Part shown: one piece after another, positions 24,160 to 38,303 of the stretch
Numbering within the stretch: position 1 is the stretch's first letter
Layout of the letters: each line of letters starts with the position of its first letter
Translations under genes and position numbers: made by a program
Notes under the pieces: generated by a model
The model's input: only the letters and a program-made list of their open reading frames with translations
The model's database searches: none
Told to the model about the DNA's origin: nothing
Assembly (NCBI GenBank): GCA_019914995.1
Contig: CM034144.1
Coordinates: 6,293,489-6,357,488 of the forward strand
From: Acanthochlamys bracteata
Taxonomy: Eukaryota > Streptophyta > Magnoliopsida > Pandanales > Velloziaceae
Length of the DNA stretch: 64,000 nucleotides
Direction of reading: 5' to 3'

Positions 24160-27100
24160 TGTATGGGTCGAAGATCCACAATTAGCTTGGGTTGATGGCC
24201 AAGTTACTAAAATTACTGGTGAAGATGCTGAAATTCAAACTAGCAATGGGAAAACAGTAAGTTGCCACTGCTTATTTTCAGACTCTTGCTCTTAGGTTTA
24301 ACATTGCATCATTAGAAATGAATGTAAGTTGTGTGGCTTTCATATTGAAGCACTGAATTTTAACATTGCATCATGAGAAATGAATGTAAGTTGCCACCAC
24401 TTATTTTCAGACTCTTGCTCTTAGGTTTAACATTGTATCATTAGAAATCAATATAAGTTGTGTGGCTTTCATATTGAAGCACTGAATTTTATAATAGTTT
24501 GGATATTGTATTCAGTTTTCACTGTCTTAGTTAATAATGTTATGTTTTGACTATCTTCTTGAAAATAACAAAGAAGATGCATATGTTTCCTGAATTTCTT
24601 GAATCCTCTTCCATATGCACTCGCTTGGATGTCTTTATTGTCTTTCACATATCTGCGATTCCTGAGAAAAGAAATATCCTTATTTTAATGCAAAAGAAAT
24701 TCCTCAATAGCAGCTATTTTTTCCAAGCCTTTTGATCTACTGCATGATTGTGATATACAAATTTATGTACTTTTTGCTATATCTAGGTTACTGAAAAATT
24801 ATCGAAGATATACCCGAAGGATATGGAGGCTCCTGTTGGAGGAGTTGATGATATGACAAAGCTCTCCTACTTGCATGAACCAGGAGTTCTACAGAGTTTA
24901 GCAACTAGATACGAGCTCAGTGAAATATATGTAAGATATCATGACTGTGCTTTTTCTTGTTTTGGAGATTTGCTTTGTTGATTAAAAATAGTAGTGTTCT
25001 TTATATGCTTGCAAGCAAGTAACCTGATTCTTCAACAACTCTGCAGACATATACTGGGAACATTTTAATTGCTGTAAATCCTTTTCAAAGGTTACCTCAT
25101 CTCTATGATGGTCATATGATGGAGCAGTATAAAGGGGCACCATTTGGGGAGCTAAGCCCTCATGTTTTTGCAGTCGCAGATGTTGCATATAGGTTTACCC
25201 TCTTCTCATGAGATTTACATTCTTGAATGAAGAAATAGTTCATTTGATGTATGGTTACAAGGGTTACCTTTTTGGATATCTTGCATAGGGCTATGATAAA
25301 TGAGGGAAAAAGCAACTCTATTCTTGTCAGTGGTGAAAGTGGTGCTGGGAAAACAGAAACAACAAAAATGCTTATGCGCTATCTTGCATATTTGGGTGGA
25401 CGTTCTGGGACAGAAGGGCGGACAGTTGAGCAACAAGTTCTTGAAGTAAGACGAGTACACAAATTTTTTGCTCCATGATCTTTTTAATTTCATTGGCTCG
25501 AGTTTCTAACTCTTGAGTGGTGCTGTTGCAGTCCAACCCAGTTCTTGAGGCATTTGGCAATGCCAAAACGGTTAGGAATAATAATTCAAGGTCTGCTACT
25601 TAAAACTTTGTGAAAAAGTGGAATGTACATGGGACTATATATTCTAGTAAAGGAGTTCCTACACCTCTTCTGCTTGGTGAAAGTTTACCTATTTCTTGCA
25701 GTCGCTTTGGTAAATTTGTTGAGATTCAATTTGATAAGATGGGAAGAATATCAGGTGCTGCCATTAGAACTTACCTACTTGAAAGATCCAGGGTCTGCCA
25801 AATTTCTGATCCTGAAAGAAACTACCACTGTTTTTACCTTCTCTGTGCGGCACCACAAGAGGTAAAATTTTACCCAATAGCAATGGCCTTCTACTATTTA
25901 TAACACAGAGTAACTTTTACTTTGAAGACAGCTAAGGTTAGGTTTGTGAACTTGCACCTGATGTAATATAACTAACAAATTTTTAATCAATTATCCAGGA
26001 GATTGAGAAGTATAAGTTGGGGCATCCCAAAACATTCCACTATTTGAACCAATCGAACTGCTACGAATTAGTTGGAGTTAGTGATGCCCGTGACTATTTG
26101 GCCACAAGGAGAGCTATGGATATTGTTGGTATAGGTGCCCAAGAACAGGTTACATAAACGCTGCATGGCTAGTCAGTTTTTCTTTAAATGATGAACGGAT
26201 AATGCTGATCTGTGCTTCCTTTCCAGGATGCGATTTTCAGAGTTGTTGCTGCTATACTTCATCTCGGTAACATTGAATTTGCAAAGGGACAAGAGATTGA
26301 CTCATCAGTTATGAAAGATGACAAATCTAAATTCCATTTGAATACGACTGCTGAGCTGTTGATGTACGTTATCTCCCAAGTTTCTCAATTTGTACCTTTT
26401 GTTGCACCCTTCTTAAGAAATTATTTTTCAGGTGTGATCCTCAAGCATTGGAAGATGCACTCATTAAACGTGTAATGGTGACTCCTGAAGAAGTAATTCA
26501 GAGGACCCTTGATCCTCTTAATGCAACTGTAAGCAGAGATGGTTTGGCAAAAACAATATATTCACGTTTATTTGACTGGTAATTTTTTCTTGAGTTTCTA
26601 CCATTATCTGCTTGTTCCCTTATTTGGTTTTGACATCTGAATTACTATCTATGGATTTGACCTGTTAGGCTTGTCGATAAGATAAATGACTCGATTGGGC
26701 AAGATCCAACTTCAAAGTCTCTTATTGGCGTCCTTGACATTTATGGTTTTGAAAGCTTTGAAAATAACAGGTATTGGTTCAATTTTAGTTACAATTCTCA
26801 TAGCATGCATCTAATTCTGTTTCAGTGTCCTTGGTGTACAGCTTTGAGCAGTTCTGTATCAACTTCACAAATGAGAAACTGCAACAACATTTCAACCAGG
26901 TATACATTGATCTAATTATATTATTGATTTGGTCACTTCCTTTATGCTTCCCTTTGTCGAATTTATTTAATCCTGTTCATCTTTCAGCATGTTTTCAAGA
27001 TGGAGCAAGAGGAGTATACCAAGGAGGAAATTGAATGGAGTTATATTGAATTTGTTGACAACCAAGATGTTCTTGATCTCATTGAGAAGGTTCTGGTTTC

Positions 27101-30100
27101 ACTTACTAATTCCCCGAGTACCTATATGTTATAGATGCTGAAAGACCCCTTCACATAAGTTCTTGCTTTTGATATATAGCCCTTGAGTAGCTTCGGTCTT
27201 AGACCGCTTTTGGAATACCACAGGTAGAGGGTAAACAAATTTGTCAATGAATTCGATTCTGGAGATGTCTGTTCTCCTGCCAAAAGATAACAGACATGAT
27301 GAGTAACCCTGACAATTTCAAATCATTCAAAAATTTGGACGATACTCATTTTGAATCTCGAAACTGACTACTAGCTAATGGTCCAAGTATTAATTATTAA
27401 TTGGTAAGCACTTTGTTCCTAATTGATTGGCCTAAAACCTTTCCTTATGTTAAGGTGTCATAGCCATAGAGATAAAAATGACAAAACTCAGGCTATGATT
27501 TACAAATGCCTTCATCCTAGAATAATTCTTGTAAATGGGTTTCCAGACGCATGTATTTTAAATGCAGCAAGTATGATACATGCTACAAGCCATTAAGGTC
27601 TAATTGAATTTTTTGGATCTCTACCTTCTTACTTTCTAAAATTGACTATGATTCTTGCATTAAGGATCATTGGTCAATCTGTAGAAGTGCTTCTTAATGA
27701 TTTTCAGCAGCTTTCTTAGCCCAGCAGATTCATTTTGCAAATGAGCGTCCAAATTTCAATTAATGAATGTATATCTTTTTCCCATTATTTTCACAAACTG
27801 AAGTTTCTAACGAAGAAATGTCTTCCTCAATTTTAATTTCTTAAGCTTTAGACAACTATGCACACTGTTTCAAGTAGAGAGCATTTCATGAATAGCTTAT
27901 CGGCTTGGTATTAAAACTAATACAGTTACTTTCTATTTGCAGAAACCTGGTGGAATTATTGCACTTCTTGATGAAGCATGGTGAGATATTGCCATTCTGC
28001 TATACAGGGAACTTTTTATCTTGATAACTCATGGAGACTCTGTAATCCATAGTATAACTGGTTAGGAGTTTCAGTTACTTGTTTTGACTAATTTGTACCA
28101 GTTTCTCTGATATTCTTAGTTGTTTCTCTACAGCAAGTTCCCCAAGTCAACACATGAGACCTTTGCCAACAAGCTGTATCAAACATTCCAAAAGCACAAG
28201 CGATTTGTGAAGCCAAAACTATCCCGCACGGATTTTACAATCTGTCATTATGCTGGCGAGGTCTCCTGCTGCTTAATTAACTTAAACGGGCATTCCTGAA
28301 GAGTACTTTAGAAAAAGCTCAGTCTTTCCTTTCTTCAGGTCCTCTATCAGTCTCATCAATTCCTGGATAAAAATAAGGACTATGTTGTGGCAGAGCATCA
28401 AGAACTATTGAGTGCTTCAAAATGCTCCTTTGTTTCTGGCCTTTTCCTTCCACTGCCTGAAGAGACGACCAAATCTTCAAAATTCTCCTCCATTGGTTCT
28501 CGTGTTAAGGTAAGTTGCTTCCCCTACATGGATTTGTCTATAATTTAAAAAACAATCGAGCGTATATATATCAGGTCTTGTTTCTTGTATACTTTTGAAA
28601 ATAAACTTCTCTTTCTGTGGACTAACCATGGCAGTTGCAACTACAATCGTTGATGGATACACTAAACTCAACTGAGCCCCAATACATTAGATGTATAAAG
28701 CCTAACAACCTTTTGAAACCAGCCATCTTTGAAAATGTCAATGTCATGCAACAATTGCGTTGTGGTGTAAGTACATCTTTGAATTGATGTGTGCTGCTTT
28801 ACACTCATTTATATAATTCCTTTTATGAAATTTGTTCCATGCTTTGACTGCATTAGGGTGTTCTTGAAGCCGTTAGAATTAGTTGTGCTGGATATCCGAC
28901 ACGTCGGACATTCTACGAATTTATTCACCGCTTCAACCTTCTTGCTTCAGAAGTTTTGGAAGGAAAGTAAGCCGCTCTATGATTTCTGTCTGTGTGCTTG
29001 ATGTATTCATTTCTTTATGTTTCTTATTTTATCCAAAGTTCGCAAAATTATGCTAAATTTGCTACTTCATTCTCAAAGCTGCGATGAAAAGGTTGCATCT
29101 AAAAAGATTCTTGAAAAGACTGGTATGAAGGGCTACCAGGTAACAACTTCCTCATATAACATAAAAAGATCTATTTTTGAAAAATTAGTTTTATAAGCAT
29201 TTCTGCTTCTTTTTCAGTGTTGCAATCACACAAAAATAACTTTATTTTGATTTTCTATTTCTTTATAATTTTAAAACCTTGCTTGTAGATAGGAAAAACA
29301 AAAGTTTTCCTCAGAGCTGGTCAGATGGCCGAGTTAGATGCCCGGAGAGCTCAAGTACTTAGCAATGCAGCCAAAACAATTCAGCGCAAGATACGGACTC
29401 ACATTACACGGAAGCACTTCCTTGCTCAGAGGAAGGCTGCAACTCATGTGCAATCACTATGGAGAGGTATGTTTGTCCAACATAGTAAAATGTCACTTAT
29501 CGCTCCCAATAACAGCATCTTAAATCACTCCTTGCATCATCTTATGATTAAACATTGCACTGTTGTGGATTTGACTTAACTTACTTTTTCTCGTCTTTTG
29601 TTTTAGGAAGACTTGCTTGCAAACTATATGAAAGCATGAGGAGGGAAGCTGCAGCAATTAAAATTCAGAAATATCTTCGCAGATACCTATCTAAGAAGGT
29701 TTATACACGTTTGAGGGCGTCTGTTCTCATCTTGCAAAGTGGTTTTAGAGCAATGGCTGCTCGTAATGAGTTCAGATACAAAAGACACACTAAAGCAGCA
29801 ATCATGATACAGGTATGTCAAAATTTTTGTACCATAAAAATTAAACAACTCTTTTACATGCTTGTGCTATAGGTTTCCTTGTAAACTTTGCAGGCTCCAT
29901 GGCGTTGTCATAGAGACTATTCGTACTACAAGAAACTGCAGAAGGCTGCGGTTGTCAGCCAGTGCAGATGGAGAGGAAGGCTAGCAAGGAGGGAACTAAG
30001 GAAGCTCAAAATGGTCAGTCATTAATAGTAGTTATATCATATTCATATTTGCTTTGTTTAAAGAAGTCAAAGGAAGAATATCAACTCACATTTTGGTTAA

Positions 30101-33100
30101 GTAGGTTGCTTATCGGAGAACATTCTAAGAACTTATCTTCCTTCCTCCCACGTTTGAGCTGAAGGACACCTATGCATTAAAGGACATGAGATTATGTAGT
30201 AAAAGATTGCCTATCTTACTTTTGAGCTAATAGTGATCCCTTTTTCTTAATTCTGCTCAGGCTGCAAGAGAAACAGGTGCCCTGAAAGAAGCAAAGGATA
30301 AGCTTGAAAAGTTGGTGGAAGAACTTACATGGAGGCTTCAGTTAGAGAAGCGCTTGAGGGTATTATATATATATTAATTCTGCTTATTATGATCAAGATG
30401 ACAGAAAGAAGGCAATATATAAATTTTAGAGTTTCCTTATTTGTAACACTTGTATGCAATATTTTGAACTATGTGAACTACTAATGGTGAATCTGTGCCT
30501 TTTGTGGTATAGACAGATTTGGAGGAAGCAAAGGGACAAGAGATCGCGAAACTCAAAAGTTCTTTGCAAGCTTCCCAAAGTAAGGTGGAAGAGATGAATG
30601 CATTAATCATTAAAGAACGAGAGGCTGCACGAAAGGCTATTGATGAAGCGCCTCCTGTTGTCAAAGAAACTACCATTCTTGTTCAAGATACCGAAAAGAT
30701 TGATTCTCTGACAGCAGAAGTTGAACAGTTGAAGGTGTGAGAAAATCCTGCACTTTGTTTGGTAGCTGGATTTTGTGATAGTGTGATATCACTCATATAG
30801 GCTGCTGACACCTGCAGTATACTTGTGAGCATGATAGCAGCCTGACATCAACATGATGTATGCTGCGTTAAACTTCTAGAATGGATCAAAATGCAAAGAC
30901 AAAAGCAACAAACATCTATCATAAAAACAAATCTACCCATAGCCACCTCCTGTCTCCATTAATCTTAGTAATGTACAGTAGCTCCCCCATTTATCTTTAC
31001 AACTCTTATTTCTCATCAGGTAACTGAAAAGGCTACGGCACACAAATGCTTTAAGTATATGCACAAGTCATTGAGTTTAAGTTGTTATGTTCAATACTCT
31101 TGCAGTCATCAATAGAATCAGAGAAGGAAAGAGCTGATGAATATGAGAAGAAGTATGAGGAAGAGCATAAAATAAGTGAAGAGAGAAAGAAGAAGCTAGA
31201 AGAAACAGAAGGGAGAGCACAGCTTCTTCAAGACCACATAGCCAGGTTACTACTGTCTTTTTTCCCTTGTTAAAATTTGATTTCAGTTACTTTCTTTTCG
31301 AGAGATTACATGTTACAGATAAGATATTATTTAGAGACTCTGGGATTTTCATCATTTCACATATTATGAATATAATATACCAAGAACTCTCTCTCTCTCT
31401 CAATCAATCAGTCAGTCAATATTTCGTTTGTAAGGACCAGGATCGCTACCAAATTGTAACTTTAACATTTACAGGCTTGAGGAGAAGGTTCTAAACTTAG
31501 AATCTGAAAATAAAGTGTTCCACCAGCAGGCTTTGTCCATGGCTTCGAATAAGTTTCTTTCGGGGTGCTCGAAATCGATTCCGCAGGTTTGCAAAAATAA
31601 AACCTTCTTCTGATGCCTCAAAAGTTTTCTTCGCTGCCTGTATAACTTATGCCTGGTTTATATGTGGCAGAGGCATACTGAGACTAGTCATGTTGCTGGT
31701 GATGCAAAGTCCACAGTAAGCTAATGAATTTATTGCAAATTATAGTATGCCTTAACTTATAAATGTTTGACAAGATCTTTCCATTCGTTATATTTCAGGA
31801 TTCACTTAGTGGCTCATCCAGTCATAGAGATCCATCTGAAGCTGATGATAAGCCTCAGAAATCATTAAATGAAAAGCAGCAGGTTCATGTTACTGCTATT
31901 ACTGGGAGCACTTACTTTCTTCTCGTAGTCATGCTTCCTTCTTTGGCAAAGCCTTACTAGTTTTTGTGAAATCGTTCTGCAGGAGAATCAAGATCTGTTG
32001 ATCAGATGCATTGCACAGCATTTGGGCTTTTCAGGCACCAGACCTGTTACTGCTTGCATTATATATAAATGCCTTCTGCATTGGAGATCATTCGAGGTGG
32101 AGCGCACTAGTGTTTTCGATAGGATTATTCAAACAATAGGCCAAGCTATTGAGGTTGCTATTCTTAAGCGTTCAAATCTATCTATTCCCTGTTCAAGAGC
32201 ATGATTAGCACCATGTAATATTCTTATGCCAATAATTTGTTTGTAGACCCAGGATAACAATGACGTCTTAGCATATTGGCTATCTAATACTTCAATCCTG
32301 TTATTACTACTGCAATGCACACTAAAAGCAAGTGGAGCAGCAGGAATGGCTCCACAACGCAGAGCTACACTATTCGGGCGAATGGCTCAAGTATGTAATG
32401 GCGTTGTTGTTGGTTTTCAAGAAATTGGAAGAAGTTTGCTATAAGCGTTTACTATGATCTGTTTATAACATATGACATTATTTAGAGTTTTAGGGGAACA
32501 CCTCAGGGTGTCAACCTTTCCTTTGTAAATGGGAACATGGGTGGAGCAGATTCATTGCGTCAGGTGGAGGCCAAGTACCCTGCCTTGCTGTTTAAACAGC
32601 AGTTGACTGCATATGTAGAAAAGATATATGGCATGATTCGGGATAACTTGAAGAAAGAAATTTCCCCCCTTCTGGGTTTGTGCATTCAGGTAACTACTTT
32701 TATATACTTCTTTTTCTTGAAAAGTTTCTTCTATTAACTACACATGTCCATCTCTAGCTATGAGCTTCCTGAATAAGTTGATGCTGTTAGGAGGTGTCGT
32801 TTGTTGCCTGTTTTCATATATTTACACTTTTATAGGCTCCTAGAACCTCAAGAGCAAGTCTGATGAAAGGAACTGCCCGCGCTCTTGCAAATGCTGTAGT
32901 GCAGCAAGCTTTAATTGCCCATTGGCAAGGAATTGTGAAAAGCCTCGGAAATTTCTTGAACACGCTAAAAGTCAACCATGTTAGTTTTTAATTAGCCTTG
33001 AAACTGTTAAGTTCTTGTTTTTTCAAAAGCTTCCAATCTCGTTGGATGCATTTTGGATTATTGTCTTTCTATGAATATAACTAAATGTCGATCTTAATGA

Positions 33101-34806
33101 TTTTCAATCAGGTGGCACCATTTCTAGTTCGCAAGGTGTTCACACAGATTTTTTCGTTCATTAATGTGCAATTATTTAACAGGTTATATTTCCTTTTGGT
33201 ATACTCTACGAACTGGTTGTGTTGTTTAACTGCATTATGATTGAAGAGGGCTAGTTGATAATAATATCCATTTTCATCTGATTGCAGTCTTTTATTAAGG
33301 CGAGAATGTTGTTCATTTAGCAATGGTGAGTATGTGAAAGCAGGTTTAAGTGAGCTGGAGCATTGGTGCATTGAAGCTACTGATGAGGTATATTCTGAAT
33401 TTCTGAATCATTTATATGTTCTTCTCTAGAATAGACAAACATATGAGATCTGACTTCTCTCGAGCAACTGATGATGTTTCCTACTTGTTTAACTTAGACC
33501 TTGTTGAAAATATTTGATCACATGCACTTTCATACCTCGTTGAAACTGATACTTCAAATTTTTCTTAGGAGAATATAGATCCTCATAAGCATTCATATCT
33601 GTGATGAGATTCATTTGCCTTATCTATTTTAATGACTTTTTCTTGTTTCTTGCTTTACTTTCTTCTGTTTCCTACATGTAGTTTGTTCAGCTTCAAAAAA
33701 AAAAAAAAAAGGAAAATTAGTAAAACCCTGAGCATAAATTTGCTCTTATTACTTCAACGATAATTCTGTGACCTGGAGGAAATGTTGCTTGCAGTATGCA
33801 GGTTTAGCTTGGGATGAGCTCAAGCACATCAGACAGGCAATCGGTTTCCTGGTAGTTATATCTGCTTTTTTATTGTTCCTGTCCTAAGGGATTTGTTTCT
33901 GTTCAAGTTCTATCTCTGAGTATAGCTATGTTCTTTGCCATCAGGAAAGCTGTTTACTAATAAACTTGTTGTTTCATTCAATATTAATTTATGAATTGAC
34001 AGCAAATATTCCTTTGGTTCGCTTTAGGTTATACACCAAAAGCCAAAGAAAACATTGAGTGAAATAAGCAGTGACCTCTGCCCAGTAAGTGTCTGCATTT
34101 GCAGGGCCCTCTTATTATGGAAACCCTAGTGAAACTTGGCCATTCTAAAATGCCAAAACATGTAGGTCCTCAGCATACAGCAACTGTACCGCATCAGCAC
34201 AATGTACTGGGACGACAAGTACGGCACCCACAGTGTATCACCTGATGTAAGTTTTATGTTATACATTAGCTACTTGTAACATACCACAGTGTATCACCTG
34301 ATGTAAGTTTAATGTCATACACCAGCTACTTGAAACCTGTTTGCCAAATAAGGAATTCTTAATACAAGGGAGTTAACACCATTCCTACTTTGTGGTGTGG
34401 ATTTTGCCAGGTTATTGCGACAATGAGAGTGATGATGACTGAAGACTCAAATAATGCCGTCAGCAATTCCTTCCTGTTGGATGATGACTCAAGGTTGGTT
34501 TTTACAAATAAACAGTAGGTCACAAAAAGTTGTTTCAACTTTCATGAAAAGACACTAAATCTTATGGAGAAATTCATTCATGTCCATCATAGGAAAAAGA
34601 ATCCTCGAGAAGATGCTTTTCTTTTAGAAAGTTCTCACAGACTGTGACTTACATGTTGATGTTACATATGCAGCATTCCGTTTTCTATTGATGATATATC
34701 CAAGTCCATGAAGCAGATTGACATATCAGATGTTGAACCGCCTACACTTATTCGGGAGAACTCAGGCTTTGTGTTCTTGTTACCTCGTACAGACTTGACT
34801 TGCTAA
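22939..34806 (+). CDS. Class XI myosin heavy chain
   Basis: An actin-based motor that moves organelles and drives cytoplasmic streaming. The 39 coding exons are in phase and total 1527 residues, the usual class XI size: 22939-22941, 24128-24256, 24787-24930, 25047-25192, 25289-25445, 25532-25590, 25702-25861, 25999-26148, 26227-26363, 26432-26578, 26669-26770, 26842-26899, 26988-27089, 27943-27980, 28134-28260, 28339-28509, 28635-28766, 28857-28966, 29079-29139, 29289-29466, 29607-29812, 29894-30013, 30261-30359, 30513-30734, 31106-31245, 31475-31586, 31671-31715, 31799-31882, 31983-32153, 32247-32390, 32486-32689, 32836-32979, 33112-33182, 33288-33387, 33795-33851, 34028-34084, 34166-34246, 34411-34493, 34674-34806. 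The SH3-like N-terminus (SHVWVEDP) leads into a motor with P-loop GESGAGKT (156-163), switch I NNNSSRFG (209-216) and switch [10 protein letters not shown] (434-441). Six IQ motifs (about 733-880) follow, then a coiled coil (about 880-1060) and a globular dilute-domain tail (about 1160-1500) ending near SGFVFLLP. It is close to the MYA1/XI-1 type, but the exact clade is not settled. The single-codon first exon is inferred from the ATG-GT junction and the family N-terminus. Confidence 0.95.
24257..24490. repeat. Tandem duplication beginning at a myosin splice donor
   Basis: The sequence GTAAGTTGCCAC...CTTATTTTCAGACTC begins at the donor of the intron after exon 2 (24257) and recurs at 24386, a period of 129. 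The two copies differ at only a few sites. A smaller internal repeat (AACATTGCATCAT...GAAATGAATGTAAGTTG) links them, suggesting how the duplication arose. The second copy has donor-like GTAAGTTG sites in the intron. Confidence 0.85.
34228..34337. repeat. Tandem duplication of exon end and splice donor in myosin
   Basis: The block CCACAGTGTATCACCTGATGTAAG starts at 34228 in the third-from-last coding exon and again at 34284 in the intron, a 56-base period. It copies the last exon bases together with the GTAAGT donor. Use of the second donor would extend the exon and reach an in-frame stop (TAA at about 34277) before the duplicated exon piece. Confidence 0.85.
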
Positions 34807-35569
34807 TGTAGTTTATGCATTTAGTACAGAAGGCTAAAATCAAACTCCAATACCAACAAGAAAGCTTACCTCTGAGCAAAGTTTTTTCTGGCACCCTGTT
34901 GGAGTTCAGGCGGCGTAGGCATTCAACTGGACTTGAATGGATTCAAACTGCGTCTAGCTAGTAGCCTTCTTTCAGAATTGATAGCATCAGATTATACTAA
35001 TGTATTCAACATGTGTGTTGTTTTATGTTTTATAACAAGGTGTATCATCTTAGGTGAGTAGGGGAGTGATTTGGAAAGTAGTCTCGCATGTTATTAGGAT
35101 GTTGATTTTAGATCAAATTTCAAACTAACCAAGTTTAAAATTTTGGGGCTTGTTTGCTTCAGCTTAATATCTTTGCAAGTGGTTTTTTTTTTCTTAAAAT
35201 TTGTTCTGAATGACTTTTTATTTTTATAGTGACAAATTTATTTTAATAAACTCACTTTCTTAAAAATTCATTCTCTACTTATTTTAGAAATTTATTTTTT
35301 GAAATTTACTAGCAAGTAATGCCTTTGAAGTTTGGCTCGTGAGTCTGTCAATAAATGCCAAATTCTAGCTTCAATTTTCCATTTCCTGTACTTTGTAGGA
35401 CAAAAACTTTTGTATGTAATTATTTTAAGTCTCATTTTGCGTCTCATGATCTCATCTATATACACTGCTTAAGATAGGGCCTCTTTGTTTTACCTTCAAT
35501 AATTCAGGGCATTTTATGAAATAAATTCTTAATTTCAATTTCGGTCCACTTACTTCGAATTTAATGATT

Positions 35570-36130
35570 TTCCTACCTCCACTGTGGTTCGAGCAACCTC
35601 TGTAACTGAGCTCGCTGTCGGAACACGGAAGGATTCCATCTCCATTGATAGAGCTCTCAGATAAATCGATCGATCAACGGCGACAGAAATAAGGACAACT
35701 GCATCAGCAGAAACGCGATCAGCTTTGCTCGCGATTGGTCGTGGGGTCTACCATTGCCGGTGGTGCGCTTGACCGCGGATATCAACGGTCTCCGACTTCC
35801 CTCACCTGCGCTGTGTTTGCAAATCATAGTGTTCCGTGTTCTGCAAGAAAACCCACTATCTTCCACGAGCTCTCGAGTTAGCATGGCCCATGGTCACAAC
35901 TGGAGCCAGCGAACGAATTCCTTCTGCCTGATGGCCGTAATTACCGTTCTTCTCTCCTGAGTTCATCGGGAAAGTTTAACCACGGTGGACTCCCGCTATT
36001 TCAGCCGATCACTGGTGGTCGACTTACTCACGAGTTGATGTTCTGGAATCTACCAAACAATGGAGGAATGTAATGGCCGTCGATGAGAAATCTTATGCTT
36101 CTGAGATCTCGGGCACTTACTAACCATGCC
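35570..36130. other. GC-elevated island, unidentified
   Basis: A block of clearly lower AT content lies between AT-rich flanks. Short overlapping frames occur on both strands. One plus-strand frame of about 63 codons (about 35882-36071) has coding-like composition (for example NEFLLPDGRNYRSS and GRLTHELMFWNLP) but no start codon at a sensible place. It could be a decayed gene, an unspliced exon or part of a mobile element. I do not recognise it. Confidence 0.3.
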
Positions 36131-38303
36131 TTCTTTGATAAAAATAAAATATACGTTTCTAATAATTTTAATTATTGTAATATGACGGAATAAATCCTAA
36201 TCACTACCTAATATCTTTTTCAGTAGTCAATATTTTGGTCGTTATTAAAGTGAGTTGGATTATGAGAATATTTAAGATTAATAGTGATTATAAAATAAAA
36301 TTTTTTAAATAAAAATTATTTTATTTTATATTGAAAATATTTTCTAAAATAATAATAATAAATTTTATAGTATTAATAAATTATGTTTTATAAACATTTC
36401 TAGACAACCACTATGTTTCAAAGGAAAACCATCTTCATAACTAACAAAAAGAAATACTAATTACCGATATACATATATTTAACACCAAAAACATCATACG
36501 ATATTACAGTAAAAGGTATCAAACTGTTGGGAAAAAAATATACATTCATAAAGTTGAGCAGTTGATATACAGTACTCTAGTCTTACATGTAGTAAGATGG
36601 TATTAAAATAGATACAAGTGATGGCAGTCATTATGAAGGTTGTTGATGGCTTTTATGTAAATAATAAATCTATGTATGGCAGAAATGGGAATTACAGAAT
36701 ACCGAGATTGAAGAAATGTAGGGGCTGTTTGGTTCAGTTTATCCCCAACCCTAATTTTCAATTCTCCATTTTATATTTTTCAATACATATTTTATAAGTA
36801 TATAAAAAATTTATTTAAAAATTTAGAAAGTGTAAAAAAATTCTACTGAGTGAGATTTTTTTATTACATATTTTTATTATTTTTTTGAAAGTAAAAAAAA
36901 TAGAACTTATTTTTCAAAAAGAACAAAAATATCTTTCATTTTATAAAAATTCTATTTCATAAACAATCCGAAATGCCCTCTAAAAGTTTTTAAGTACCTT
37001 GAACGGGAAGCAAATACGTTGGCTTGAATAGACACGGAAACCAATTCTAGCCAAATAAGTTACCCCTTAAGTCATGAAATATTACATCAATACCACTATC
37101 AAGTCAGTTTGAGTGTTTTACGAGCTCATATTTAATTACTTCCGTTATTTCTCCGCAATGCGCTAACTTATGCTGGTGTTGACCGTTGAATGCCTATGCA
37201 TTTATAGAAATGACAATTATTTCACTAGATATTTTATATTTTATAAAATTTTATAAAATATTATAAAAAATATAAAAAAAACTAGTCAAAATCAAATATG
37301 CCCTAATTTCACAATTCACAAAAGGTGGTCCCATTTTGTTCAAGTTAAGAATCTTATGATAATGGGCCCGTGTTCCAGCCCACGAATAACACGCTAACGA
37401 GCTTGTCGGGTTTCTCGTAGATATTCACTCGGTTAAAGGGTAGTTTAGGAAGAAATGAAACATGCTCGCATCAGTCTCGGATCGTGGTTAAAGCAACCGG
37501 GACCTACCGGTCACTTTCCCCACCACCGACAGCGGTCGCCAGTCACTCTTCACCGGCCCCATGCAGTTCCCCTCGCTCCCACTCAGCAATAACTTACGCT
37601 TACCTTCCGGTGAACGTATGTATCATTCTGCTAACAAACTCTTAGACAGGTTTGCAGTATAAGACTTCAAAATATAAAATTTGAAGAAATGAAAATTGAT
37701 TTTATTTGTATCACAACAACGCTTTTAAATTCTGCTTAAAAAGATTAACTAATATTAGATTCAGCTGAAACAGAGAAAATAAAAGTAACTAGTCATGGTT
37801 TTATTTTTCCGTAATAGTTTTGATAAAGTTTCATGGCCATATAGTAGAATTACGAGGACATTATAAGCATATTAACAAAATATGTTGCCTGAAACTGAAA
37901 AATAATTCACCTATTTGACCAGAAAGTGTCTTGACTTGAATTTTGCTTCACTCTTGTTGCAGTGATATGTCAACTTCACTGGGAGGTGACTGGATCCACT
38001 GGTTTAAATCAGGACAGCAGCGTTGTCGTTCTCTTTCTCTCTCCATTGCTTTACACACACCAACCAGTTACAGAACGAAAGAGATTGGAAAACAGAGTAG
38101 TTGAAATAACTTCTCTAAATAATTCTCTGAGAGATTCTTGAAATATTGTTCGAATGTGATTGGATTGAATTAGTTTTTTCCTAAACGATCTTTTGATGAA
38201 TTTGGTGTTTGGAATTCGAAGTAGAAGTTGAATGTTGCCTTTGGATTGGATTTGAAAGAGCGGAGACAAGATCTTATAAGCAGCAGATCTATTCAGCATT
38301 CTG

